Positions 10,266-21,620 of a stretch of 64,000 bases of DNA are shown here, one piece after another (position 1 is the first letter of the stretch; each line of letters starts with the position of its first letter). The DNA comes from Phymatolithon calcareum (lineage: Eukaryota > Rhodophyta > Florideophyceae > Hapalidiales): the NCBI GenBank assembly GCA_977006965.1, contig OZ345367.1, positions 1,364,001 to 1,428,000 of the forward strand. The letters run 5' to 3'. The position numbers and the translations under genes were made by a program. The notes under the pieces were generated by a model. It was not told the origin of the DNA, made no database searches, and saw only the letters and a program-made list of their open reading frames with translations.

Positions 10266-12084
10266 TTCAAACTCATTTAGCCCAATCACTCAAGCTCTCG
10301 TACACCAAGGAAAGCTACACGATGTGCCTCTTCTCCGACGCATCGGATACCCATTGGGCATCAATTCTGACTCAAGTTCCCTCTTGCCAAAAGGACATGC
10401 AGTTGGAGACACAAGACCACGAACCTTTATCTTTTCAGTCTGGTTCCTTCACCTGATCATCCGCCAATTGGAGTATTGTCGAGAAAGAGGCGTTCGCTGT
10501 CGTGGAGTCGATGAGCCGTCTTGAGTATTTGACAGCCGCACACGAGGTATCCCTATTTACCGACCACGCAAACCTTGTATTCATCTTCGATCCATTCGGC
10601 AAGAACCCAAGCGTAAACCGGCACACTGCAAGCAAGTTGATGCGCTGGGCTCTTAAGTTGAACGCGTACCGCTACGCTATCGAGCATCTTGAAGGCAGCC
10701 GGAACGTTTGGGCTGACATGCTCACAAGGTGGGCTGCTAAACCTCGCGACCAAGTTCAGAGAGCAAAAGTCGCCAAGCTTGTTTTTGCGCCCATGTCGCC
10801 GTCGGCTGACAGTTCGTTTGACTGGCCTACGTTCGAGGACATTCAAGAAGTCCAGAGAAATTCAAAGGAGAAACCTCCGAAGCATTTCTCCGAGCGATCT
10901 GGGCTGATTCAGAGCAAAGAAGAAGTGATTTGGATTCCGGGAGATGCGGAAGATCTCAAAACACGAATTCTCGTATTGGCACATACTGGAATTGGAGGTC
11001 ACCGGGGTATAGCGCCGACAACTAAGGGGATCACGAATCATTTCTACCGGGCCGGTTCCGCGAGTGACACCAAGGAGTTTTGTCAATCATGCATTCACTG
11101 TTTGTGCACATCCACTGGTGATGTCGTCCCACGGCCTCTAGGACATGCGCTGCACGCAGACAAGCCGAAAAAGCTCATCCATTTCGACTTTTGCTACATC
11201 GCAAAAAGCTCCACCGGGCACAGAAACATCCTTGTCCTCAAGGACAACTTCAGCTCGTACGTTTGGCTTGTGTCTCACGAGCACGCCGATGCAGACGCAA
11301 CCACCGATTCTCTCTCGAAGTGGTTTGCCGCTTTCGGTACCGTGCCGGATTGGGTTTCCGACCGGGGATCCCATTTCAAGAACGAAGTCGTACAAAAGAT
11401 TCCAGGTCAGCACCACTTCACTTCGGCTTACTGTCCATGGACTAATGGGACTGTGGAGGTTGTATACAGAGAGTTGGTGTGAGCTATGAAGGCACTTATG
11501 TCAGAAATGCAATTGCCGTTTACTTCTTGGCCTTCCGTAGTACCAGCGGTACAATCTATCCTCAACAACACTTCATTATCGAGACTTGGAAATCGTTGTC
11601 CACTTACCGCGTTCACATCGCTCCCAGCTGACAGTCCGCTCAACGTAATCAAGACAAGGGTTGGAGAGACCATAGAAATCTGTACGATCGGAGAAACGAG
11701 AGCACGCCAAGTAATGTCGGCATCGTATTGCAGGCCATGGACGGGATTCACAAAGAGGTTTCTGGTCTCGTCTCAAAGGCTCGCTCTAATCGCATCAAGA
11801 CGCACAATGCCCGCACGCACGTTCGAGAATGTAACTTTGGTGTAGGTGATTATGTACTCCGAGGCTTTTCGCAGAAGAAACTTGGCCGAAAGTTGTGGCT
11901 TCGCTGGACGGGGCCGTATCGCGTAACAAAAGTTCAATCCGATTTTCTTTTCGAGGTGAAACACCTCCGTTCGGGAAAGCGATCTGTTGTCCATGGAACG
12001 CACCTTAAGTTCTTCCGCAACAAAGACTTCCGGAGGATTGTCTTGCCCAACTTGCCTTTCAAGAGAATGAATTATGCGTCGTAA
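10266..12084 (+). pseudogene. RNase H and integrase region of LTR element
   Basis: RNase H starts in the frame open from 10169 (LFSDASDTHWA with its catalytic Asp) and continues past a TGA at 10454-10456. Integrase has the N-terminal zinc segment (HTGIGGHRG ... CQSCIHC, about 10980-11100). The core shows IHFDFCYI and VSDRGSHF, where the two Asp of the DDE triad are expected; the Glu side is near TNGTVEVVYRE. TGA at 11480-11482 interrupts the frame, which resumes at 11483, and a further frameshift follows near 11710. The last frame (11728-12084) carries a GPY/F-type module (LRWTGPYRV). Confidence 0.8.
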
Positions 12085-12281
12085 ATGAATTTCAAGACAT
12101 TCGTGCTCATAATGGAGACTTGCAGCTGTTAGTCAAGTGGAAGGGATTTGACGACGAAGACGCTGGATGGGAATCACTCGACACAATGTGGGAAGACGTA
12201 CCGGTTCTTGTGCAAGAGTTCATTGATGAGATTCGGGTTAACGGTACCACGCGACAGAAGCGAATCGTCGCTAATGTGTAA
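12085..12281 (+). pseudogene. Chromodomain at C-terminus of LTR element
   Basis: In a shifted frame the sequence reads LVKWKGFDDEDAGWESL, the chromodomain core with its conserved aromatic residues, and ends at TAA 12279-12281. In chromoviruses this domain steers integration to modified chromatin. The frame does not join the integrase frame. Confidence 0.8.
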
Positions 12282-12337
12282 CCACCAATCATCCACCTGT
12301 GCCTCGTTTCCACCTCGTCTTGATGGCCATGGGGGGC

Positions 12338-12865
12338 TGTTCACACCGGTACACATCAGCGCCGAGGAAACCAAGATAGGACCGGGACACGGCGGGCGTG
12401 GCGGAGCTCATGTATCACTGGCTAGCAGGAGAGGCAGCGCTCGGCCACATCGGCCGTTATTGCCGATCCGCTTAGCGCCTCGGTCTGGAATCACCAAAAT
12501 GCCTTGAACCTTGTGTTTACGACCGACCTTGAATATTCCGAGTTTCGAAGATTATCTTCCGTCGGGGAGATTTCCTTTCCCGATATTTCTGTCAACTTCT
12601 GTATTAGTATGATTTGTTTTGTTCCCACGTTTTTTTGTTTTTCAATTTGATTGCATTCATGGCAATTGCCGAGCGGTAATTACCCTACCCTAGATTCCGG
12701 CCGACGCCGCTAATGCAGAGCTGTCATTTTCTGCAGCTGGACTTGCGATGGCAAGAATAAAAGCTTGAGTGCACCTTCCCATGCAGGGAGGGGTAACCAT
12801 TCTGGTGCCCAATTTTGTTGCCGGCCAGACGTGCGCGGACGCGAGCCCAGGCGGGAGTACGAACA
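12338..12865 (+). repeat. 3' LTR
   Basis: 528 bp, TGTT...AACA, preceded by a purine-rich tract and followed by AGGAT (12866-12870). AATAAA is at 12756-12761. Confidence 0.92.
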
Positions 12866-12990
12866 AGGATGCTCAGGACATCGCGAGGCGAGACCTCATT
12901 CCGCCATTTCAAATAGAACGGACGTGCACTCAGGAAGCGCAGGATATTACGGAGCTCAACGTCCCCCAGCTAATCTAGGTGCGATTTTCT
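12866..12990 (-). pseudogene. F-box/LRR-like gene, 5' part, split by retrotransposon
   Basis: The - strand reads LGDVELRNILRFL ... WRNEVSPRDVLSIL, matching LLSEIVLRNIIRHV ... WASSMSPNDALVLY of the intact gene at 48297. Joined across the element, the next codons (ILQSGGTLAAAT on 7147 and below) continue the match. A TAG lies just upstream of the F-box-like motif, so the reading frame was already, or is now, broken. Confidence 0.75.
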
Positions 12991-13530
12991 GGTCTCCCGT
13001 GCGTCCGAGCCCACCATTTTCATCCTGATTTTCCTTCGTGGTGGACGACTTTTGTGATAGTGGCAACCGGCGCAGAGCCGGCATGGTCCACTTTTCTTCG
13101 GAGGGGAGCGGAAAATCTCACACTTATACGAGTGCGACAACAGTGCGCGCGGCGCAAGTTTGGCCACTTGGCCAAAATGGCAGACGAACTTCGTCTATCC
13201 CTAAATCGAGCAGGGTACTGTACATTCCCTGAAGATAGTGTCACTGCACCGTTCTGTAACCTAAAACTGCCAGGTGCGAAAAGAACATGTCGAAGGCTCA
13301 AGACGGGCTGGTCTACTCGCACGATCGACCTTACTAAATCCGACTGCATCACAGTCTAATGCCTTGGAGCCCTATTATCGCTGCGTCATTACAGGGGCTA
13401 CTGTGATCTACAAAATCTTATGTTTATGAGTTCAACTTCGGCCAGTTAAATGGATGGGCGATTTGTGATGTCAACGAAACAGATTTCCAGCGCAAATGCA
13501 AACGCCGATGCTGTATCTCGAACCGAAGCC
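12991..13530. other. Spacer upstream of split F-box/LRR pseudogene
   Basis: No convincing gene on either strand. It may include the old promoter of the pseudogene. Confidence 0.35.
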
Positions 13531-13536
13531 GATGAA

Positions 13537-14280
13537 TTAGCTCACGGGCAAATCTCCAAAGCCACACCCGACTTGATGCCCTCTCACATTTCCGCACCAG
13601 ATACCCGGCGCACCAGAACGAATACAACACTCCTCGCGACAACAGCGCCTACTACAAGGTGAAGCAGGTCCTGCGCCAATTGCGCAACCCATGTGAAGAT
13701 TCTCGGAAATCTGTAATCGTACGGCGTGACTACAATAGCGCCTCCAACATGCACACGGCGATGACGCGAGATGCGCTGTGGCGCAGAATGCGCGTGAACA
13801 TAGCACGTGCCAGCGCAGATGCTCCGGGTACTGCAAAGCGCACCCGGCCAGATGTTCGACGGCGCCACAGCCCTCGTTTCTTGGATTGACGCGCGTGCTT
13901 TCGCTGCCTCTGCTCCCTTTCTTCGCGCCGGTCTCTTCGGCATGGTCTTCGTCAGCCGGCGGAGATGGCGTCGCGGGCACTATGGATTCATTCCGCTGCT
14001 CCGAAGGGCCGACGTCGCCTGCTGCGACTTTGCGCAGCTCGTCATCTGAGACGTCACCGTTGTCGAAGAGATTTCCGCCGGTGGCACTCTCATGGGTCCA
14101 AACGTGTTCGCTAGTGGCGATGCGCAACGTCGAAGAGCTGAGCGGAAGAGTTTTTCCTGTCCTGTAATTCAGGCGCCCGCGCGCGACACAGGATCCCTTC
14201 AGTTGCTGCGAAGGGATCCGTCCCGAAAGGGGCGAGCAGGAGGCAGAGAAGGCACTCGGGAAGCGATAAGTTTCCCCACC
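13537..14280 (-). pseudogene. Uncharacterised coding-like segment
   Basis: A 281-codon frame on the - strand includes a charged stretch (SDDELRKVAAGDVG, PPADEDHAEETGAKK) that looks protein-coding, followed by cysteine-rich sequence that looks less so. No family recognised. It abuts a retroelement tail on the right and may itself be retroelement debris. Confidence 0.25.
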
Positions 14281-14480
14281 AATGGACGAGCGCCGCCTGG
14301 TCCACCAGGTGCTGCTGAAATGTGTCAGACCAACGCTAGGATCACTCTTTGGTGACGTACTTGGACGAGACGTAAAAGCCACAGTCGAACTCGCTAATGA
14401 TATGATAGAAGGGAAGAAACTTGGACCCTCGATTCGCTGCTAGCCCCATTAGTGGAAAAAGCAAAATGAATGAATGAAAT
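14281..14480 (+). mobile_element. Retroelement 3' end with TGAA tail
   Basis: The + strand reads ...LGSLFGDVLGRDVKATVELAN... and then a stop, followed by a tail of ATGAATGAATGAAA. The last ~135 bp match the truncated insertions at 3037-3166 and 822-951. The 5' limit is unclear. Confidence 0.5.
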
Positions 14481-14555
14481 CAGCGGACGACGATGCAACG
14501 AGCATGGCGATGCGCAATGGAAGCCGGGAAATGACGGCAACGAACGGTGAAGGCA

Positions 14556-15292
14556 TGGCGAGGGAGTGGTCGAAGTTTAGATCGAGTTTGAGCACGCGGG
14601 AGGGACAAGGAACGGTAAGGGAAGACGTCACGCGAAGTATGCACCCGCTCGGATTGTCCAGTTGCACAAGGCGAATCGAGTCGCCGATCGAGGCAAGCGC
14701 GGCAAAGCGACGGGGTTATGACAGTGTAGCATTGCGATGGTATGCGTTGTCATAGACTGTATTGCCCGATGCGGTGACGGCGTGTCAATAGGCTCGAGAG
14801 AGACAGAAGCGGGTGTCGGAGCTTTTGGCATTGCTGTCGAAACGGTCCGTAACCATTCTGCGAACGACAGTTTCAAAACTGGAGAGGTCATGTGAACAGA
14901 CCGTTTTCTGTGATGCACGAGCCAGTGTCGCCGCGGCTCACAGCACCATATGCAGTTTGAGTAAAGCGTATGCAAGTATTATCACGTTAGCCCATGCCGA
15001 AGAGTTAATAAGTATATTGGCCTCATGTTGGCCACCACTGGTGTTGTGAAGATCACGTTACATGTTTGCGCAACAACTCATAGGTCGCGGACAACGAGTT
15101 TAGAGGAACGACACTCTCAAAGTTGTGTACAACGTACACGCCTCCATGTATATTGCAATAGATTCAATCTGTGGAATCAACAGCAAGACATCGTAACGGC
15201 GGTTAGCTGTCTCGCAAACGAGACAACGCCAGAAAAGTGAGGCACCTTCAGACCCTTCTGTGGGATCGCTGTGCAATTGCGTCGTGCGATTA
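14556..15292. repeat. Segment A, copy 1 (A1)
   Basis: Aligns with 21647-24365 once two LINE insertions are removed from the latter. It contains the uninterrupted versions of both LINE target sites (14883-14895 and 15146-15154). No protein recognised. Confidence 0.8.
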
Positions 15293-16332
15293 AGGAGGAA
15301 CTCACGAAACGTCCAACAGAATGGCGGACGGGAAAACACAAGACTCAAAGTAATCCTATCTTAGTCCTCTACTTGATTGTTGGTGCTTGCACTCGACCGC
15401 TTTGTGCCTTGCCTACTGCGAATCAATACATATCTTCTTCGTTCTCCATGCGTTCTAGGAGTGTCTTGCTAAATAGTAAGAGCTCATCTAGCGCCTTTTC
15501 TGCTTCCAGTCGTTTTTCTCCTTCGATGTCCTACCCTGCCACATGCATACTGCAGCGCAAGATTCCTGTGCTTCACCTTGGGGAACTTAAGAATTGCTGG
15601 CAGTTCTCTTGTCTTGTCGTATGGTATCTTTCTTTTCCGCTTCGATTCTAGGCGGTTTCCTTCCATTGCCAGAAATATAGATCGAAGTGAGCTGCTTTCT
15701 TTGGATATGCTTTACAGCTTCACCAAACGGCTCTCTGGTCTCCATCGCGGCGATATCTTTCCTCGTGTACTGCCATTCATGGTTGTTTCTGCTTTCGGGC
15801 ACTTCATTTGAATACATACGTTCTTTCGACTTGTTTCTTCTCAGCATTTTGAAGGCCAAGATTTCTCGTCGATGTGGGGCCGTCTGGGTCCGGCACAGGA
15901 GACGGGGCCTGTCTGTCCTTCCTCGGGCCAGTGGCCGGAATACTTGATTGAAGAATGTTTCTTCTACTTCCTTGATAGCATTTTGTACGTCTTCTGTCCA
16001 GGGCGTTAAGTGCATTCTGTACTCCCAGCGTGACTGTACCAGCGCCTTGTATATCCGAATACACTTTTGTATACTCAGCCCTTTCTTGAACACTCCCAGT
16101 GTACGCAACTCGTACACAGCCTTCCTTGCTTTCTTTAGTCGTTGCATCATTAGCGAATCTGTGACTCCGCCGGGGTCTAGGGATACTACAAGGTACGTCA
16201 CCTCCGAAACGTGTGCCAGTACCTTGTTCCCGAGCTTGAATATTTTGCCCAATGTTTCTTCTGATTCGAGGACTTTGCTTTTCTCCTGTTTAGTGTTCCA
16301 CGTCATCTCTCGCTCTTGTGCCCATTGTATAG

Positions 16333-17418
16333 CTATATCCAATAGTCCTTGCAATGCAGCAGGGGATTTCGCAGAGAGAAGAACATCGTCTGCGAAAGGA
16401 TAGCCGGAACTTCAGCCCAGGTTTTTGATGCCCGGCTCATTCGCTCGGCAAATTCATCTATGAAGATGTTGTAGAGGCTTGGACTGAGAGGGCACCATTG
16501 TGAGACCCCCCTGTCCACTAGAAACCAGTTTCTGTTCGAATCACCAATTGTTGCTGCCCAGGATGGTGTCAAGAACGCCTCAGCCATTGCGCAGATCTCC
16601 TTGGGCAGTACTTGTCTCATTCTGTTCACCAAGTGTACTCTCCGTACTATGTCGCAAGCAGCCTTAAGGTCCAATACTGCTACACATCTCTGATCCTCTT
16701 TGAATAGCACAGTAGCACTTAGGATGGCCAGTTCAGTGCTCTTCCCCTTCTGGAACCCAAGCTGATATCAGTGGTTTGAGTATACTGTGCGCAGCTTCAT
16801 ATCAATAGCTGTCTCAATCATTTTCCTAGCGTGGCTCAGCAGAGAAATTGGTCTGTAGTTTACGAGGTCCTCGTGATCCCCCTTATTGAGTATTGGGACG
16901 AGGAGCGCTTTCTGCCAGTGCAGAGGCGTATCTCCACACCTCCCACGGGCCTCCCTCAAGGCTGTAAGCACTTCGGCGTTGAGCGGTATATCGACTTTTA
17001 GCATTTCAGCCTTCACCTCGTCTAAGCCCAGTGCCTTTCCTTTTGGTGCTTTTCGGATAGCCGCTTCACTTTTTGTCTGCATGTCCTCTGGGTAGGAGAA
17101 TTTTCTGAGTACGGTTTGCCACTTTTCGGTGCTATGGCATATCGCCGAGATATAGACTGAGAATTTAGCGCAATTCATGGGACTTCGTGTCATCTTGTTT
17201 CTTAGCTCTCTTCTTCGAATTTTCTTTTTCATCTTGGCAAGTTGCTTCTGTAGAAACCAAGGTACACAGAGAAGAACCTCGTTCTCCAAGGAGCAAATAG
17301 CGATCGCAGACGTTCTGGCGAGGCACCGAGCTCGACCCCCAAACGTACTTTCAGCTCCGGATGTGTCCCCCCCTCTTTCCTTTACTTTTCTCTCTCTCTT
17401 ATTATATACTCCCGTCAC
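16333..17418 (-). pseudogene. LINE reverse transcriptase region
   Basis: Fingers and palm of a non-LTR reverse transcriptase in three frames: 16768-17418 (APKGKALGLDEVKAEML, VPILNKGDHEDLVNYRPIS), 16333-16710 (VLDLKAACDIVRR, PLSPSLYNIFIDE), and a FADDVLLSAKSP box near 16360-16405 in the frame of the following ORF. Copies cDNA at nicked targets in intact relatives; this one is broken. Confidence 0.8.
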
Positions 17419-18252
17419 CTCCCCGAGGTTCAGGAGCTCTCAATCTCATACAATAAAACCATGTGTATACACCCAAGTGCTCACTTCTAAATGGACGATA
17501 ATACTTCAACTGGTGGACTGGAATTCCAGCTGGTTCCTCGGCCTACTCACCAGTAGGCCACCTAGGGTTTCTATCATCGCAAATCATACTCAACAACAAC
17601 AGCTTCAACGCCGCTGGTCCATCCTTCTCCTCGAGCTCGGCAATGTATTCTTGATACTGCTCTTTCTTCCTCTTGTTCACCAAGGTTCTGATTTGGTACT
17701 TACACTAGTGGTAACAACCCCAGTCTTCCTGTGAGTGGGATGATCTGGCTTTCCGGTACAGTTTCTTTCGCTTCAGTGCCATTTTGTCGAGCTCTGTATT
17801 CCAAAATGACTTGCAGCGTGCCGGGGTGCGTTTTCTGGCTCGCCAAGGATCACACCAGGATTTAACAAGTCTCTACACCTGGTGTAGATCTCTTACATTG
17901 TTGCACTTTTTGAGGTCGTCTATGATTCCGGGAATACCTTCGTGGTACTTGCGAAGAGCGGCTTCTTTCTTGGATTCTCTTCTTGACTTTCCTCCGAGGT
18001 CCACAATCTCCTGTAGATATCCGATATCGATTCGGGGGAGGTACTTCCCTTGAGGTCCTCAATGAGACTGCGTATTCGTTCGTTGATTTCATTTTTCCTT
18101 TGTGTGTCATCTCGGTCTCTTACACTAATTGGTCGCTTATACTGGTTCGGGTCATGATCTTGCCGGCTTCTAAGGCGTGTACATACAGGCCTCTGCTGTG
18201 TAGCCCCTGTCCATATGTCCTCTGGAGAGTTCGGCGCGGATAATGTTATTCC

Positions 18253-18591
18253 TTATGTGACGAAGAAGTCGATATTGCTCCCGTACTTCTCCGTCTGGAA
18301 TGTCGGTCCTTTGCTTGCTCTTATGTCCCATCCTTTGCTTTCTGCCCACTGGACGAGTTGGTTGCCCCTTCCGTTGGACTGTCTGTCCCACAGCTTGTGT
18401 CTTGCGTTCCAGTCACCACAGATGATGGCTTGACCCTTTGCATGTCTGTTGATTAATTGGAGGCCCTTGTCGGTTTCCTGACGAGTGGACCTTGGTGACA
18501 TGTACACTACCCCAACTCTTAGGCGCCTAGTTGGGCGGTAATGATTTGGGAGTGTACCTTTGCATACTTGAAGATCAGTTGCACTCCACAT
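18253..18591 (-). pseudogene. LINE endonuclease domain
   Basis: 112 codons with GDWNARHKLWD (Asp and Asn of the exonuclease-endonuclease-phosphatase fold) and a C-terminal SNIDFFVT. The N-terminal part continues in another frame towards 18660. Confidence 0.7.
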
Positions 18592-19671
18592 CCACTGCGG
18601 AACACCAGTGATACTCCGCCAAAGGTTCTCTCTGCACCTAGCCTTCTTGCTCCGGGATCTTGGTTACGAGGCTACAAAAGCCTAGTGCTTGAGGCGACAC
18701 TCGAAGTAGAATACTTTCACGACCTGCTTCTCACTTTATGTTCTTCCAGTAACATGGCTTTCTGAGCCCTACTTGCAAGCCGGGGCTGGAGCAGTACACG
18801 GCAGGGTGACGGTCGCATGCAGAAAGAATATGAAGAATTATCTCGATCTCTGCTAGGTGCCAGAAATTCAGAATTTTAGTGAACGCATTAAAGCTGTGTC
18901 GGTAACGTGCGGTCAGCGGGTGGCGCCCTCGAGAAAGTCACATAGTATACTGCTGCCAGGCCTGACCCAGCGCATCTGAGGAGCTCCATCCAGAGCTAGA
19001 ACTGGTCAAACCCTGGACTTCCGCTTCCCTGAACTAATCCTCAAGAACAAACGGGGATGGGAAGGCGAGAGAACAAGAGAAACGATTGCTCGATGCGGTC
19101 GAGCGGACGGAGGCAGATGTTCCACGGATGCACCTTGGTTTCTTGCTGTTGAGATGCGCGAACTCGCGAGTTAGCGGCGACCAACGCTGAACCGGCTCTC
19201 GTGCCGGTTACTACGGGCTACGAACTGGGTATGACAATATCCAGGACACTCGTTAAAACTGACGGTGGTGCCGCCGTACGTTGCCTCGGTCAAACCGTAT
19301 TTTACAAGTGGTTCATTGCGTGACCTTACTCTTCAACACGTAGGACATGCGCCTTCGCCCTTGCTTCGATGGTTTGATTAATGTTATTTTGCGTTCCTTG
19401 AAATTGTATTATTCTTTATTGTTTTAAAAGCATATTATAACTGATAATCTTTTTTGTCTTTGAAAAAACGGTCGCGACTCTGATTTCCCACTATCTAACC
19501 TACGGTTTTTAAAGCAACTGATTAGTCCTCAGTAGCATTCCTAAGGCTGTGCGGGAGCAGCTTTTCGGAACTTGTTCACCTTACCTACGGTGCTGTACGG
19601 CATAACAGAAGCGCTTTTTTCCGCGGGATGGCCCAAATGGCTGAGGCCATGTTTGGCTGTTCGCGCATCCT

Positions 19672-20040
19672 TTAGAACTCTGCATCATCCAAGGGCACTG
19701 CAATCTTATGCCATAATGCTCTGAAGGAGTCCCTTAGGCGCCTTGCCCTGTAGCCCCTTTCGCCATCCGGAGTATCTTCATCAACATCACTTGTCTTATG
19801 CTTCATCTCGTCTTCATCATCTTCTCGCACAATCTTGAATCCGAGGTAATGCGGAAGAACTTTTGCCGCTTCACCTCCATTGTTTATGGGATGTATGGCT
19901 GTCCACTTGACACACCTCCCTTCTCTAGAGAACTTCAAAACAGAGCAGCGTGGTAGTTTGACTTTTGTTATGGCTGCCTTATTTCGCTGCACGTTCTCGT
20001 CGGGCAGGATGGAGAAGTCCAAACAACGGAGGCGTGACAT
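19672..20040 (-). CDS. Conserved hypothetical small protein, B1 copy
   Basis: 122 aa. A near-identical paralogue lies at 26226-26612. The start at 20040 follows a TATA-like box at 20191-20199. The N-terminal part (LRCLDFSILPDENVQRN, then a basic KLPRCSVLKFSREG) is followed by an acidic stretch (REDDEDEMKHKTSDVDED) and a basic RARRLRDSF. There is no signal peptide or membrane segment. Both copies remain open although their surroundings have decayed, which argues for function. Family not recognised. Confidence 0.6.
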   Translation of the reverse strand: MSRLRCLDFSILPDENVQRNKAAITKVKLPRCSVLKFSREGRCVKWTAIHPINNGGEAAKVLPHYLGFKIVREDDEDEMKHKTSDVDEDTPDGERGYRARRLRDSFRALWHKIAVPLDDAEF

Positions 20041-20190
20041 GCTGGGGAAGAACAGTATTAGACGAATTATCGGTATAGGCGCGGTTGGGGAAGCGGGAAT
20101 GATTGATGGCTGATGTCTGATTGGTGCTTGCGGAAATGTTCAGCCGTCTCTCTTCGCGAATGGCCCTGCCGTGAACGTGAGCTCGTACTG

Positions 20191-20199
20191 TTTATATAG
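20191..20199 (-). promoter_or_regulatory. TATA-like box, B1 small gene
   Basis: ctatataaa on the - strand, about 150 nt upstream of the ATG at 20040. The same box precedes the B2 copy. Confidence 0.4.
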
Positions 20200-20644
20200 C
20201 ATTCTGAAGTCCTTTGACTACACATATGATCTACTGCGCCGGAGGACGGGGCAAACTTGCAGCGCTCCAGCCTTGGTGCGGGTTTTCCGTTCAGAATATC
20301 CAGACACGCAATAATCCAATAGATATTTCTTCCAATTTCCACGCCCTTCTTCATTGATCAGCACCAAGAGCACGTGATTCGCAACGAGGTTCGTCGAATT
20401 TATAGTGCTATAAGGTTGCAAGGACCCTACTTACGCGTGTATTCTCGCTGGAACCAGGAGAAGAGGAGCCCTCGCGAGGTCACCAAACTTGATAAGGGCC
20501 GAGGCACTCCTCAACTAGACGTAAGTACAGTTTTGCGCGGAAACAATTGTGGCAACATACTCGAGTAATAGATAGCACCGGATGATGAGAACCGGATGCA
20601 AAGAGATTAAGAATCGAGTGGCAAAAGCAGCTCAACAAGAAAAC

Positions 20645-20694
20645 AAAGAAACCGGGATGAACTACAAGCCCTTGTAGTTCATTCCGGTCTCTTT
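20645..20694. repeat. Snapback hairpin in B1
   Basis: 24-bp arms (20645-20668 and 20671-20694) with two mismatches and a 2-nt loop. The B2 counterpart has arms of about 50 bp. Confidence 0.85.
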
Positions 20695-20821
20695 ATTAAA
20701 GACATTTATATGCGAATTTATCAGCTAGCTCAGAACTTAACGTACGCAGGCTCAGTCTGGTTCCTGTAGCACACAGGTATCGACTACTAGTGTTTGGATC
20801 GAGAAGCCACAAAGAGATCAC

Positions 20822-21146
20822 CAGGGATAGTACCAATATTATTGTTATTTATTGGGGCACATGATGCAATAGCAATTGCAATACCAATAATGCAAGGTTG
20901 AAGGCAATAGCTATTGCAATATCTGACCATTCTTCCAATATCAATTGCAATAACAGAATCTAATTCAGGTCCTCCTGCGCCATGTCTTCTTGCCAGCGCA
21001 GAGGAGGGCAAGGGTGTACCTTGATTTCGATCATATGCCATTACTTTTTGCAATAATTATTGCAATAAGCACCTCTCAGGGCAATTAAGACTTTATTGCA
21101 ATAAATTGCAGTAAAAAAAATAAAAATAATATTGGTACCAAGCGTG
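20822..21146. mobile_element. hAT-like non-autonomous element in B1
   Basis: 325 bp. The right end reads, inverted, CACGCTTGGTACCAATATTA and the left end CAGGGATAGTACCAATATTA. The 8-bp duplication GAGATCAC flanks it (20814-20821 and 21147-21154). The paralogous B2 sequence has a single uninterrupted GAGATCAC at 27429-27436. The interior is AT-rich with ATTGCAATA repeats and no credible gene. The 8-bp duplication and CA..GCTTGG ends indicate the hAT superfamily. Confidence 0.8.
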
Positions 21147-21222
21147 GAGATCACCTACACCAGTACTGAAGTTAGTCATGCTCAGTCTGTTCATTTAGCA
21201 CACAGTGGTCGTCAAATTGTAT

Positions 21223-21522
21223 TTAGATCTGAGACCGGCGACACGTGCAGTTCATGCATGCAACAGGGCGTCCATGGCGACCAGGGAGACGATTGACCAT
21301 GTAACACTTCCCGGATCCAGGACCGTAACCGCAGCGACCACCCTGCCATCCCCCAAAGTTTCGGCACTGAGTCTTGTTGCAATTGTAACCCCTCCTGTTT
21401 GCCATGTAGCACCTCGGGTCATCGGTTCCTGAAACCGGTTCAATGTTTTCATCCTTGGTACCCAACGCGAATGCAATCAGCAGCGCAAGACAAAGAGTGC
21501 AGATGAATCTTGACGTTCTCAT
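21223..21522 (-). CDS. Small secreted eight-cysteine peptide
   Basis: 99 aa. The ATG at 21522 is chosen because it begins a strong signal peptide (MRTSRFICTLCLALLIAFAL) and lies about 90 nt after a TATA box at 21612-21620; the frame is open further upstream but without support. The mature part has an acidic spacer and then eight cysteines in about 65 residues, rich in Gly, Arg and Asn (RCYMANRRGYNC, RCGYGPGSGKCYMVN, CMNCTCRR). Small size, secretion and paired cysteines resemble defensin-like or cell-wall peptides, but I do not recognise a family. A broken paralogue lies at 28312-28487. Confidence 0.65.
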   Translation of the reverse strand: MRTSRFICTLCLALLIAFALGTKDENIEPVSGTDDPRCYMANRRGYNCNKTQCRNFGGWQGGRCGYGPGSGKCYMVNRLPGRHGRPVACMNCTCRRSQI

Positions 21523-21611
21523 ACTGTTCACTTGATATGGCAGTACAGAATAGTATTCTTGGAATTGGCTTGGCTGTTGTGCTTGCAACATGCTCCAACG
21601 CAGCGGTCTGA

Positions 21612-21620
21612 CTTTTATAG
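21612..21620 (-). promoter_or_regulatory. TATA box of secreted peptide gene
   Basis: ctataaaag on the - strand, about 90 nt upstream of the ATG. Confidence 0.5.

Larger units (their letters stand above)
7148..12865 (+). mobile_element. Ty3/gypsy chromodomain LTR retrotransposon
   Basis: 5718 bp. It has two 528-bp LTRs beginning TGTT and ending AACA, a purine-rich tract just before the 3' LTR (about 12328-12337), and 5-bp AGGAT duplications. Internal order is gag-like region, protease, reverse transcriptase, RNase H, integrase, chromodomain, as in chromoviruses. The coding region is broken by frameshifts near 10200, 11710 and 12065 and by TGA codons at 10454 and 11480, so the copy is defective. 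No standard tRNA primer site is obvious after the 5' LTR. Confidence 0.93.
15295..18660 (-). mobile_element. LINE with endonuclease and reverse transcriptase, decayed (family P)
   Basis: On the - strand, 5' to 3', broken frames encode an apurinic-type endonuclease (GDWNARHKLWD and SNIDFFV, 18253-18591), then a degenerate stretch. Reverse transcriptase follows: NYRPISLL at about 16840-16870, VAVLDLKAACDIV, PLSPSLYNIFIDE, and FADD at about 16385-16400 in a shifted frame. The thumb/C-terminal part is at 15587-16354. The 3' 130 bp and poly(A) seen in the copy at 24642-25299 are missing, so the 3' end is truncated at the A1 junction. Multiple frameshifts make it inactive. Confidence 0.85.
18665..21400. 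repeat. Segment B, copy 1 (B1)
   Basis: Paralogue of 24510-28490. It carries, in order, a stretch without a clear gene (18800-19660), a small conserved gene (-), a hairpin, a hAT-like insertion and a secreted peptide gene (-). It lacks the LINE found in B2 and keeps the empty site GTACACGGCAGG at 18794-18805. Confidence 0.8.

Noticed and set aside
10454-11482. In-frame TGA codons in the retrotransposon as possible recoded Trp or selenocysteine
   Set aside because: The same element also has frameshifts, and host genes here use TGA and other stops normally, so these are simple lesions.
13778-14167. + strand ORF with a C-x3-C-x3-C start that could be a retroelement zinc knuckle
   Set aside because: The spacing does not fit a CCHC knuckle, and the opposite strand looks more coding-like.
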